The position numbers and the translations under genes are program-made. Shown here piece after piece: positions 30,442-37,812 of a stretch of DNA of 64,000 bases. The DNA is from Cellulosimicrobium terreum (GTDB lineage Bacteria; Actinomycetota; Actinomycetes; Actinomycetales; Cellulomonadaceae), in the NCBI GenBank assembly GCA_014803435.1, contig JACYFD010000005.1:62001-126000 (forward strand), written 5' to 3'. Position 1 is the first letter of the stretch; each line of letters begins with the position of its first letter. The notes under the pieces were generated by a model. That model was not told the origin of the DNA and made no database searches. It saw nothing but the letters and a program-made list of their open reading frames with translations.

Positions 30442-31806
30442 GTGGCCCACCGTCATCGTGCGCTGAACGGCCCCGACCCCTACGCCCCGCACCGCGGCTC
30501 GTCGGCCTATCACGTGAACCGCTACGGCCTCGAGCTCACCTATCGCGTGCGCCCGAACCGGCTGGACGGGGTCGCGACCCTGGACGTCGTCCTGGACGCC
30601 GACGCGGACGGGGTCGAGCTGGACCTGGTCCACCTCAAGGCGACCGGTGCCACGGTCGACGGCGCCCCGGTGCGGTTCGCCCACTCGGGCGGCAGGCTCC
30701 GGGTCCGGCTCGGTCGGACGGCCGTACGCGGCACCGCGCTGCGTCTGGAGGTCGTCTACGGCGGGCGCCCGCGACCCTGGATCGGCCCGTGGGGCGACGT
30801 GGGCTGGGAGGAGCTCACGGAGGGCTCGCTCGTGGCCGCGCAGCCCGACGGCGCGTCGACATGGTTCCCGTGCAACGACAGCCCGGCGCACAAGGCGACG
30901 TTCGAGATCACCGTCACCACCGACGCCGGGTACACGGTGGCCGCCAACGGGCCGTTGCTCGGGGTCGCCCGCAGGGCGTCGACCCGCACCTGGCGGTTCG
31001 GTCCCACCGATCCCATGTGCACCTATCTCGCCACCGTCGTCGTGGGGAGGTTCGACGAGCTCGACCTCGCGCGGCGTCCCGGGCTGACCGCGCTGCTCGG
31101 CAAGGGGCGCGGGGACATCGGGCAGTCGGCGTTCGTGCACGGCGCCCAGCGCGCGGACGCGCAGCAGGACCTGGCGCGGCACCCGGAGACGATGCGCGCG
31201 TTCGAGGAGATGTTCGGTCCCTACCCGTTCTCGGAGGGGTACCGGGTGGTGGTGGCCGAGGACGATCTCGAGATCCCCCTGGAGGCGCAGGGGCTGTCGA
31301 TCTTCGGGGCGAACCACCTGGACGGCGAGGGCACCTGGGACCGGCTGATCGCCCACGAGCTGGCACACCAGTGGTTCGGCAACAGCGTGTCGGTCGCCCG
31401 CTGGCAGGACATCTGGCTGAACGAGGGGTTCGCCTGCTACGCCGAGTGGCTGTGGTCCGAGAGGTCGGGGTCCGAGAGCGCCGACGCGCACGCGCGGGCT
31501 GCGTGGGACCGGCTGGACGGGCTCGCGCAGGACCTCGTGCTCGGGGACCCCGGACCGGACCTCATGTTCGACGACCGGCTGTACAAGCGTGGCGCGCTGA
31601 CGCTGCACGCTCTGCGTCTCACGCTGGGGGACGAGGGATTCTTCGCCCTCCTGCAGCGCTGGACCACGACGTACCGGCACGGCTCCGTCACGACCGACGA
31701 CTTCCGGGCGCAGGTTCGGGAGAGCGGCGCGGAGTGCGACGCCCTGCTCGACGACTGGCTGCTCGCGGCGACGTTGCCGGCGCTGCCCGCGGCCGGCGGG
31801 GCGTGA
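30442..31806 (+). CDS. M1-family metallopeptidase paired with the Pls-like synthetase
   Basis: A 454-residue zinc aminopeptidase of the gluzincin type, without signal peptide. The zinc site is His305-Glu306-x2-His309 in HELAHQWFGN, with the third ligand Glu328 in LNEGFACYAEW. A Tyr suited to transition-state binding lies in FDDRLYKRGALTLHAL. The substrate-anchoring GAMEN motif of typical M1 enzymes is replaced by PLEAQGLSIFG. It is short for M1, lacking the C-terminal HEAT-like domain. GTG 30442 has GGAGG at 30427-30431. It starts 56 bases after the synthetase, probably on the same transcript. A role in trimming or degrading the synthetase product is inferred from this pairing. Confidence 0.88.
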   Translation: MAHRHRALNGPDPYAPHRGSSAYHVNRYGLELTYRVRPNRLDGVATLDVVLDADADGVELDLVHLKATGATVDGAPVRFAHSGGRLRVRLGRTAVRGTALRLEVVYGGRPRPWIGPWGDVGWEELTEGSLVAAQPDGASTWFPCNDSPAHKATFEITVTTDAGYTVAANGPLLGVARRASTRTWRFGPTDPMCTYLATVVVGRFDELDLARRPGLTALLGKGRGDIGQSAFVHGAQRADAQQDLARHPETMRAFEEMFGPYPFSEGYRVVVAEDDLEIPLEAQGLSIFGANHLDGEGTWDRLIAHELAHQWFGNSVSVARWQDIWLNEGFACYAEWLWSERSGSESADAHARAAWDRLDGLAQDLVLGDPGPDLMFDDRLYKRGALTLHALRLTLGDEGFFALLQRWTTTYRHGSVTTDDFRAQVRESGAECDALLDDWLLAATLPALPAAGGA

Positions 31807-31835
31807 CGCGGTGGTGTCCTCGCAGGTGGTGAAGG

Positions 31836-31909
31836 TGCCCCGGGTGGGATTCGAACCCACACTGGATCGGGTTTGAGCCGAACGCCTCTGCCGGTTGGGC
31901 TACCGGGGC
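31836..31909 (-). tRNA. tRNA-Leu (CAA) with a short variable loop
   Basis: The minus strand folds as a 74-nt tRNA. The acceptor stem is GCCCCGG/CCGGGGC with A73, and the T-arm is GTGGG-TTCGAAT-CCCAC. The anticodon loop CTCAAAC gives anticodon CAA (codon UUG, Leu). The D-arm, GCC/GGC with an 11-base loop ending GGCAGA, is of the leucine/serine type. Yet the variable loop is only five bases, whereas normal tRNA-Leu has a long extra arm, and the first anticodon-stem pair is T-T. CC follows A73 and then T, so the 3' CCA is not fully encoded. It may be a real but unusual tRNA or a degenerate copy. Confidence 0.75.
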
Positions 31910-32022
31910 CGAGCGACGTCCGTGCGGCGTCGCGCGTGGTCCATCGAACCACATGCGTCTGGTGGTAGGAGAATCACACCGCCGATCGGGGGAACCCGTG
32001 GGCGTCACGGTGCGGGGCGCAC

Positions 32023-32028
32023 TACGAT
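32023..32028 (+). promoter_or_regulatory. -10-like hexamer TACGAT before pdtaR
   Basis: TACGAT ends 7 nt before GTG 32036. It overlaps the alternative ATG at 32027, which argues for the GTG as the real start. Confidence 0.5.
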
Positions 32029-32035
32029 GAGTTCC

Positions 32036-32710
32036 GTGAGTGACGAGACAGCGCAGCCCGACAAGCAGCCGCTCGAGCTGCCCCCCATGATCGAGCAGGA
32101 GCCCGAGGCGGCCCCGGCACGGTCGACGAGCCGTCCGGCGCGGACCGCCGTCGTCGCCGAGGACGAGGCCCTGATCCGCATGGACGTCGTCGAGACCCTG
32201 CAGGAGGCCGGGTTCGAGGTCGTGGGCGAGGCCGGTGACGGTGAGACCGCGGTCAGGCTCGCGCTCGAGCTCAAGCCCGACGTCGTCGTGATGGACGTCA
32301 AGATGCCCGAGCTCGACGGGATCTCCGCGGCGGAGCGCATCGGCAAGGCGCACGCCGCGCCGGTCGTCCTCCTCACGGCGTTCTCCCAGTCCGAGCTCGT
32401 CGAGCGTGCGCGCGACGCCGGAGCCATGGCGTACGTGGTCAAGCCGTTCACCCCGGCCGACCTCCTGCCGGCGCTCGAGATCGCGATCTCCCGCTACTCG
32501 CAGATCAGCGCCCTCGAGTCCGAGGTCGCCGACCTCGCGGAACGGTTCGAGACGCGCAAGCGCGTGGACCGGGCCAAGGGGCTCCTGATGACGAAGATGG
32601 GCCTGAGCGAGCCCGAGTCCTTCCGCTGGATCCAGAAGACGTCGATGGACCGTCGCCTCACCATGCGCGAGGTCGCGGACGCGGTCATCGAGCAGGTCGG
32701 CGGCGCCTGA
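32036..32710 (+). CDS. pdtaR: ANTAR-domain response regulator PdtaR
   Basis: A 224-residue two-component regulator. After a 40-residue acidic leader comes a receiver domain: VVAEDEALIRMDV acidic pocket, phospho-acceptor Asp in VVVMDVKMPELDG, the conserved Thr in LLTAF and the Lys in VVKPF. It is followed by a coiled linker and a C-terminal ANTAR RNA-binding domain (RVDRAKGLLMTKMGLSEPE). Such proteins bind paired hexaloop hairpins in mRNA leaders to relieve termination. The partner histidine kinase (PdtaS type) is not in the window. ATG 32027 would add three residues. Confidence 0.92.
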   Translation: MSDETAQPDKQPLELPPMIEQEPEAAPARSTSRPARTAVVAEDEALIRMDVVETLQEAGFEVVGEAGDGETAVRLALELKPDVVVMDVKMPELDGISAAERIGKAHAAPVVLLTAFSQSELVERARDAGAMAYVVKPFTPADLLPALEIAISRYSQISALESEVADLAERFETRKRVDRAKGLLMTKMGLSEPESFRWIQKTSMDRRLTMREVADAVIEQVGGA

Positions 32711-32767
32711 CCGCGTCCGGCGATCGATGCGCGTCGTCGGGTTCGGCCGTCGCGCTGAGCAGCACCT

Positions 32768-32796
32768 TTGTCACGAGCGTCACACGGGGATATGGT
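32768..32796 (+). promoter_or_regulatory. Promoter upstream of the GNAT gene
   Basis: TTGTCA at 32768-32773 and TATGGT at 32791-32796 are separated by 17 bases, a good sigma-70-type spacing. The start would be near 32803, leaving a leader of about 140 nt before the GNAT start. In that leader GCGTCC (32806-32811) can pair with GGACGC (32834-32839). Confidence 0.6.
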
Positions 32797-32943
32797 CTTG
32801 GACCAGCGTCCAGTTTCCGGGGCGGTGAATACCGGACGCAAGCACGAGCTCAGTCGGTGGCATGCCATGGCAGGGCGGCGTGGAGCTGGACGCCCCCCGT
32901 CGTGCCGTGATGCCGGTCCATGGTTCGAACGAGGAGGATGCCG

Positions 32944-33609
32944 GTGCGCCACGTAGTGGAAGTCAGGCCTGCGGTGGGCGACGACCTGCCCGCGGTCGCG
33001 GCGCTGTGCTCCGAGGCCCGTCTCGAGTCGGCGTCGGGCGCGCAGCTCTGCGCGCCGGACACGGACCGCCTCGTGCGACACCTCTCGGTGCTGCTCGCGC
33101 TCCCCGGCGGCAACGTCCTGGTCGCGCTGCAGGACGGCCGCCCGGTCGGGTTCGTCCTCGCCCGGGTCCTCGAGCCGCACCTGTTCGCCGACGAGCCGAG
33201 CCTGTACGTCGAGGCGGTCTTCGTCGGTGAGGACGCCCGTCGTCGCGGGGTCGGCCACGCCCTGCTGAGCGCCACGGCCGAGGTCGCCGCGAGCAACGGT
33301 GCGACCCATGTCTACTCCGTGCCGATCCCCGGCTCCCGTGGGGTCCAACGGTTCCTCGCCCGCCTGGGTTTCGCCCCGGTCGCAGGTCACCGCGTCGTCA
33401 CGACGGTGGTCCTGCAGCGCCGCCTGGCGGCGGACCGCGCGCCGTCCCGCAAGGGCGCCCGCTCGCTCGAGGACCTCATCGCCCGCCGTCGGCGCGCCCG
33501 TACGGAAGGCCTCAGTGGCCCCGTCGACCTGCGCGCGTTCCAGGCGGAGTACCGCGAGCGCAACGAGCTCGACGCTCGTGCCGAGTCGCGCGAGGCCCTG
33601 CCCGGCTGA
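32944..33609 (+). CDS. GNAT family N-acetyltransferase
   Basis: A 221-residue protein whose first 160 residues form a GNAT acetyl-CoA fold: VEVRPAVGDDLPAVAAL, the beta-bulge strand LYVEAVFVGEDARRRGVGHALLSA with its R/Q-x-x-G-x-G/A pyrophosphate loop, and RGVQRFLARLGFAPV. The C-terminal 60 residues are charged and helical and not part of the fold. GTG 32944 is preferred over ATG 32938 because GAGGAGG at 32931-32937 would be too close to the ATG. The substrate is unknown. Confidence 0.85.
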   Translation: MRHVVEVRPAVGDDLPAVAALCSEARLESASGAQLCAPDTDRLVRHLSVLLALPGGNVLVALQDGRPVGFVLARVLEPHLFADEPSLYVEAVFVGEDARRRGVGHALLSATAEVAASNGATHVYSVPIPGSRGVQRFLARLGFAPVAGHRVVTTVVLQRRLAADRAPSRKGARSLEDLIARRRRARTEGLSGPVDLRAFQAEYRERNELDARAESREALPG

Positions 33610-33616
33610 CGTCCGG

Positions 33617-34081
33617 TCAGGCGCCGCCGAGGACCATGCAGGTCAGGCGCGCCGTGCACACCCGGCGGCCCGCGTCGTCGGTCACGACGATCTCGTAGCT
33701 CGCCGTGGTGCGCCCGAGGTGGACCGCGAGCGCCTCGCCGTGCACCCAGCCCTCGCGCACGCCCCGGTGGTGCGTGGCGTTGACCTCGATCCCGACGGCG
33801 GCGCGCCCGGGCCCGCCGTGCAGCTGGGCCGCGACGGACCCGAGGGTCTCCGCGAGCACGACGGACGCGCCCCCGTGGAGCAGGCCCGCGGGCTGCGTGT
33901 TGCCCGCGACGGGCATGCGCGCCGTGACGCGTGCGGCGCTCACGTCCTCCAGCACGATGCCCATGCGTTCGATCAGCGTCCCTTCGGTGCGCAGGCCCAA
34001 GGCCTCGTAGGCGTGGCTCGGTGCGTCCTGCGCAACGGGGTCGACGGGGGCGGGGACGGCGGGGCCGTGCGTGTCGGTCAT
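33617..34081 (-). CDS. PaaI-type hotdog thioesterase
   Basis: A 154-residue hotdog-fold acyl-CoA thioesterase. The family core reads NTQPAGLLHGGASVVLAETLGSVAA, with His-Gly-Gly and the catalytic Glu. It is followed by VGIEVNATHHRGVREGWVHGEA and YEIVVTDDAGRRVCTARLTCMV. It would hydrolyse a small or aromatic acyl-CoA, as in phenylacetate or menaquinone-type pathways; which one cannot be told. It is divergent from polA with only 19 bases between starts, so the two promoters interleave. Confidence 0.88.
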   Translation of the reverse strand: MTDTHGPAVPAPVDPVAQDAPSHAYEALGLRTEGTLIERMGIVLEDVSAARVTARMPVAGNTQPAGLLHGGASVVLAETLGSVAAQLHGGPGRAAVGIEVNATHHRGVREGWVHGEALAVHLGRTTASYEIVVTDDAGRRVCTARLTCMVLGGA

Positions 34082-34087
34082 GGGCGA

Positions 34088-34093
34088 TAGGTT
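34088..34093 (+). promoter_or_regulatory. -10-like hexamer TAGGTT before polA
   Basis: TAGGTT ends 7 nt before the polA GTG at 34101. It favours that start over GTG 34071, which would lie upstream of transcription. Confidence 0.5.
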
Positions 34094-34100
34094 TGCACCC

Positions 34101-36785
34101 GTGACGACCTCCGCGCGACCCCGCCTGCTGCTCATCGACGGACACTCCATGGCCTACCGCGCGTTCTTCGCGCTCCCGGCGGAGAACTTCTCGACGACCA
34201 CCGGGCAGCACACGAACGCCGTCTACGGGTTCACGTCGATGCTCATCAACCTCCTGCGCGACGAGGAGCCGACGCACGTGGCCGTCGCGTTCGACGCGGG
34301 CCGGCAGTCGTTCCGCACCGAGATCCTCCCCAGCTACAAGGGGACCCGGGAGTCCACCCCGGAGCCGTTCCGCGGCCAGGTCCCGCTCATCAAGGAGATC
34401 CTCGAGACGTTGCGCATCCCCACGCTCGAGCGTCCGGGGTACGAGGCGGACGACATCTTCGCCACGCTCTCGGCGCAGGGCGCGGCGGCGGGCATGGAGG
34501 TCCTCGTCTGCTCGGGCGACCGGGACGCCTTCCAGCTCATCGGCGACGACGTGACCGTGCTCTACCCGAAGAAGGGCGTGTCCGAGCTGGCGCGGATGGA
34601 CGCGGCCGCCGTCGTGGAGAAGTACGGCGTGCCGCCGGAGCGGTACTCCGACCTGGCAGCCCTCGTCGGGGAGACGTCGGACAACCTTCCCGGGATCCCC
34701 GGGGTCGGCCCCAAGACGGCCGCGAAGTGGATCAGCACGTACGGGGACCTCGAGGCGTTGCTCGACCGCGCGGAGGAGATCAAGGGCAAGGCGGGGGAGA
34801 ACCTGCGGGCCCACCTCGACCAGGTGCGGCTCAACCGGCAGCTCAACGCGCTCCTGCGCGACCTCGAGCTGCCGCTCGGGCCGGACGACCTCGCGACCCA
34901 GCCGTGGGACCGCGAGGCGGCGCACCAGGTCCTGGACGCGCTGGAGTTCCGGGCGCTCCGCGACCGACTCTTCGCCATCGCTCCCGAGGGCGAGGTCGCA
35001 CCGGAGGCCGGGTTCGACGTCGACCTCGCCGACGTCCTGCCGGGGCGGCTCGGCGCGTGGCTCGCCGAGCACGGCTCGCGGCGCGTGGGGGTCGAGGTCT
35101 CCGGCAAGGCGGTCCCCGGCGGCGGCGACGCGTGGGGCCTCGCGCTGTCGGACGACGCGGGCGCGGCGGTCGCGCTGGAGCTCGCCGACGTGGCGGGCGG
35201 CGACGACGAGGCGCTCGCGGCGTGGCTCGCCGACCCGAGCAGTCCCAAGGTGGTGCACGGGGCGAAGGCCGCCTGGCACGAGCTCACGGCGCGCGGGTAC
35301 GACCTGCGGGGCGTCGTGTTCGACACCGAGCTGGCCGCCTACCTGTGCCACCCCGACCAGCGCGGGTACGACCTCGGCGACCTCGTCGTGCGCCACCTGC
35401 ACCGCGAGCTGCGTGCCGACACCGAGTCGGGCGGGGACGCGCAGGGCGCGCTCGACCTGTCGCTCGACGGCGGCGGGGAGGGTGAGCGCGACGCCGTCCG
35501 GGCGCTCGCCGTCGTCCAGCTCGCCGAAGTCCTCGCGGGCGAGCTCGAGGACCGGGGCGCGACGAGCCTGCTCGCCGACCTCGAGCTCCCGCTGACGGGC
35601 GTGCTGGCGCGCGTCGAGCAGTGCGGCATCGCGGCCGACGTCGAGTACCTGCGCGAGCTCGAGCAGCACTTCGGCGACCTCGTCGCCACCGCGGCGGGCG
35701 AGGCGTACGACGTCATCGGCCGCGAGGTGAACCTGGGCTCGCCCAAGCAGCTGCAGGAGGTCCTCTTCGACCAGCTGGACATGCCGAAGACGAAGAAGAT
35801 CAAGACCGGCTACACGACGGACGCGTCCGCGCTCGCGGACCTGTTCGTCAAGACCCAGCACCCGTTCCTCGAGCACCTGCTCGCGCACCGCGACGCGTCC
35901 CGCCTCCGGCAGACGGTCGAAGGGCTGCTCAAGTCGGTCGCGGACGACGGTCGCATCCACACCACGTTCCAGCAGACGATCGCCGCGACGGGGCGTCTCA
36001 GCTCGACCGACCCGAACCTGCAGAACATCCCGATCCGTACCGAGGCGGGCCGGCGGATCCGTCGCGCCTTCGTCGTGGGCGACGGGTACGAGACCCTCAT
36101 GACGGCGGACTACAGCCAGATCGAGATGCGGATCATGGCGCACCTGTCGGGCGACGAGGGGCTCATCACGGCGTTCCGCTCCGGCGAGGACCTGCACAGC
36201 TACGTCGGGTCGCGAGTGTTCGAGGTGCCGGCGGCCGAGGTCACCTCGGCGATGCGGTCGAAGATCAAGGCCATGTCCTACGGCCTCGCGTACGGGCTGT
36301 CGGCGTTCGGCCTCTCGCAGCAGCTGACGATCGAGGTCGGTGAGGCGCAGAAGCTCATGGACGACTACTTCGAACGGTTCGGCGGCGTGCGCGACTACCT
36401 CACGGGCGTCGTCGACGAGGCGCGCGCCACGGGGTACACGGCGACGATCATGGGTCGCCGTCGCTATCTGCCGGACCTCACGAGCGACAACCGCCAGCGC
36501 CGTCAGATGGCCGAGCGCATGGCGCTCAACGCGCCGATCCAGGGCAGCGCCGCGGACATCATCAAGGTGGCCATGCTCGGTGTGCAGCGAGCGCTCGACG
36601 AGCAGGGCCTGCGTTCGCGGCTGCTGCTGCAGGTCCACGACGAGCTCGTCGTCGAGGTTGCCGACGGGGAGCGCGACGCGATCGAACGACTCCTGCGTGA
36701 GCAGATGGGCGCGGCGGCGACGCTCGACGTCCCGCTCGACGTGTCGGTCGGCGCGGGCCGCACCTGGCACGACGCGGGACACTGA
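34101..36785 (+). CDS. polA: DNA polymerase I
   Basis: An 894-residue family A polymerase for gap filling in repair and Okazaki-fragment maturation. Residues about 1-290 form the 5' nuclease (LLLIDGHSMAYRAFFALP, ERPGYEADDIFATL, SGDRDAFQL, GIPGVGPKTA). The 3'-5' exonuclease region (about 320-480) has lost its DxE metal ligands (it reads RRVGVEVSG), so proofreading is unlikely, as in other actinobacteria. The polymerase domain has motif A MTADYSQIEMRIMAHLSGD, motif B RSKIKAMSYGLAYGLS and motif C LQVHDELVVEV. It lies divergent from the thioesterase and convergent with the methyltransferase. Confidence 0.97.
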   Translation: MTTSARPRLLLIDGHSMAYRAFFALPAENFSTTTGQHTNAVYGFTSMLINLLRDEEPTHVAVAFDAGRQSFRTEILPSYKGTRESTPEPFRGQVPLIKEILETLRIPTLERPGYEADDIFATLSAQGAAAGMEVLVCSGDRDAFQLIGDDVTVLYPKKGVSELARMDAAAVVEKYGVPPERYSDLAALVGETSDNLPGIPGVGPKTAAKWISTYGDLEALLDRAEEIKGKAGENLRAHLDQVRLNRQLNALLRDLELPLGPDDLATQPWDREAAHQVLDALEFRALRDRLFAIAPEGEVAPEAGFDVDLADVLPGRLGAWLAEHGSRRVGVEVSGKAVPGGGDAWGLALSDDAGAAVALELADVAGGDDEALAAWLADPSSPKVVHGAKAAWHELTARGYDLRGVVFDTELAAYLCHPDQRGYDLGDLVVRHLHRELRADTESGGDAQGALDLSLDGGGEGERDAVRALAVVQLAEVLAGELEDRGATSLLADLELPLTGVLARVEQCGIAADVEYLRELEQHFGDLVATAAGEAYDVIGREVNLGSPKQLQEVLFDQLDMPKTKKIKTGYTTDASALADLFVKTQHPFLEHLLAHRDASRLRQTVEGLLKSVADDGRIHTTFQQTIAATGRLSSTDPNLQNIPIRTEAGRRIRRAFVVGDGYETLMTADYSQIEMRIMAHLSGDEGLITAFRSGEDLHSYVGSRVFEVPAAEVTSAMRSKIKAMSYGLAYGLSAFGLSQQLTIEVGEAQKLMDDYFERFGGVRDYLTGVVDEARATGYTATIMGRRRYLPDLTSDNRQRRQMAERMALNAPIQGSAADIIKVAMLGVQRALDEQGLRSRLLLQVHDELVVEVADGERDAIERLLREQMGAAATLDVPLDVSVGAGRTWHDAGH

Positions 36786-36789
36786 CCGC

Positions 36790-37647
36790 TCAGGCGGGCA
36801 GACGCGTGCGGAAGATCGCCGTCCCGGGCAGGTAGGCGCCGCGCACCGGACCCCACCCGCCCCACACCTCCGCGTTGTCCTCCGGCCACCGGGGCTCGAC
36901 GACGTCCGTCAGGACCAGGCCTGCCGCGACGACGTCGCGGACGTGGTCGCCGAGCGTGCGGTGGTACTCCGCGTACACGACGCGCCCGGCGGCGTCGGAC
37001 TCCACGTACGGCCGACGGTCGAAGTAGGACCGGTGCGCCGTCAGGCCGCGCTCGCTCGGGTCGTCGGGGAACGCCCACCGCACCGGGTGCGTGACGGAGA
37101 ACGTCCAGGTGCCGCCGGGGCGCAGGACCCGGGCGGCCTCGCGGTGGACCGCGACCGGGTCCGGGACGAACGGGACGGCGCCGAACGACGTGAAGACCGC
37201 GTCGAAGCCGGCGGCCCGGAAGGGCAGGTGTCGCGCGTCGGCCTGGACCGTCGGGACGCGGGTCCCGGTCTGGCGGTCGAGCGCCGCCGCGGCGGCGAGC
37301 ATCCCGGCGGACACGTCGGTCGCGACGACCTGCGCGCCCTCGCCCGCGAGCCAGCGCGAGCACTGCGCGGCGCCCGCCCCGACCTCGAGGACCCGACGTC
37401 CGGCCACGTCGCCGAGCAGTCGCGCGTCCGCCTCGCGCAGCCCTTCGGGGCACCAGCAGAAGTCGGCCGGACCGAGGAAGGTTCCGTGCTCGTCCAGGTA
37501 CTCGGTGGCGTTGTCGTCCCACCACGTGCGTCCGGCCCGGCCGCCCTCGGCGTCGGGCACATCGTGGTAGCCCGCATGGGCGGTCGGGCCGGGGGTCTCG
37601 GGCGACCCGGGAGGCGGGGCGGGGCCGGGGGAGGTGGGCACGCTCAC
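36790..37647 (-). CDS. Class I SAM-dependent methyltransferase
   Basis: A 285-residue methyltransferase. After a Pro-rich leader of 40 residues, the Rossmann core shows motif I VLEVGAGAAQCSRWL, the acidic residue in VVATDVSAGML, motif II in RAAGFDAVFTSFGAVPF and motif III in VLRPGGTWTFSV. The small-molecule-type insert (PYVESDAAGRVVYAEYHRTL) suggests a low-molecular-weight acceptor. The start is GTG 37647. It is transcribed toward polA, with four bases between the two stops. The acceptor is unknown. Confidence 0.85.
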   Translation of the reverse strand: MSVPTSPGPAPPPGSPETPGPTAHAGYHDVPDAEGGRAGRTWWDDNATEYLDEHGTFLGPADFCWCPEGLREADARLLGDVAGRRVLEVGAGAAQCSRWLAGEGAQVVATDVSAGMLAAAAALDRQTGTRVPTVQADARHLPFRAAGFDAVFTSFGAVPFVPDPVAVHREAARVLRPGGTWTFSVTHPVRWAFPDDPSERGLTAHRSYFDRRPYVESDAAGRVVYAEYHRTLGDHVRDVVAAGLVLTDVVEPRWPEDNAEVWGGWGPVRGAYLPGTAIFRTRLPA

Positions 37648-37812
37648 CCGGCCATTGTGCCCGTGCGCCGCGGCGGTGGCCCCGAGCGTGTCCGGGGGCC
37701 GGTACGCGCTCCCACCTGCGCGCGTGCGGTGACTAGGGTGGTGGCGACGCGGCGCCGCGGAGGTGGGTGCCTCCGTCTCGTGCGACGTGCGACCGACGAG
37801 ACGGAGGACCTG

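Noticed and set aside
32768-32956. A 62-codon plus-strand frame between pdtaR and the GNAT gene
   Set aside because: It starts inside the predicted -35 region, lacks a ribosome site and has no conserved feature.
35050-35500. Loss of the polA 3'-5' exonuclease residues as a novelty
   Set aside because: Degenerate proofreading domains are standard in actinobacterial DNA polymerase I.
33387-36782. A 1131-codon minus-strand frame opposite polA
   Set aside because: Composition typical of the complement of a high-GC gene; polA motifs on the plus strand are complete.
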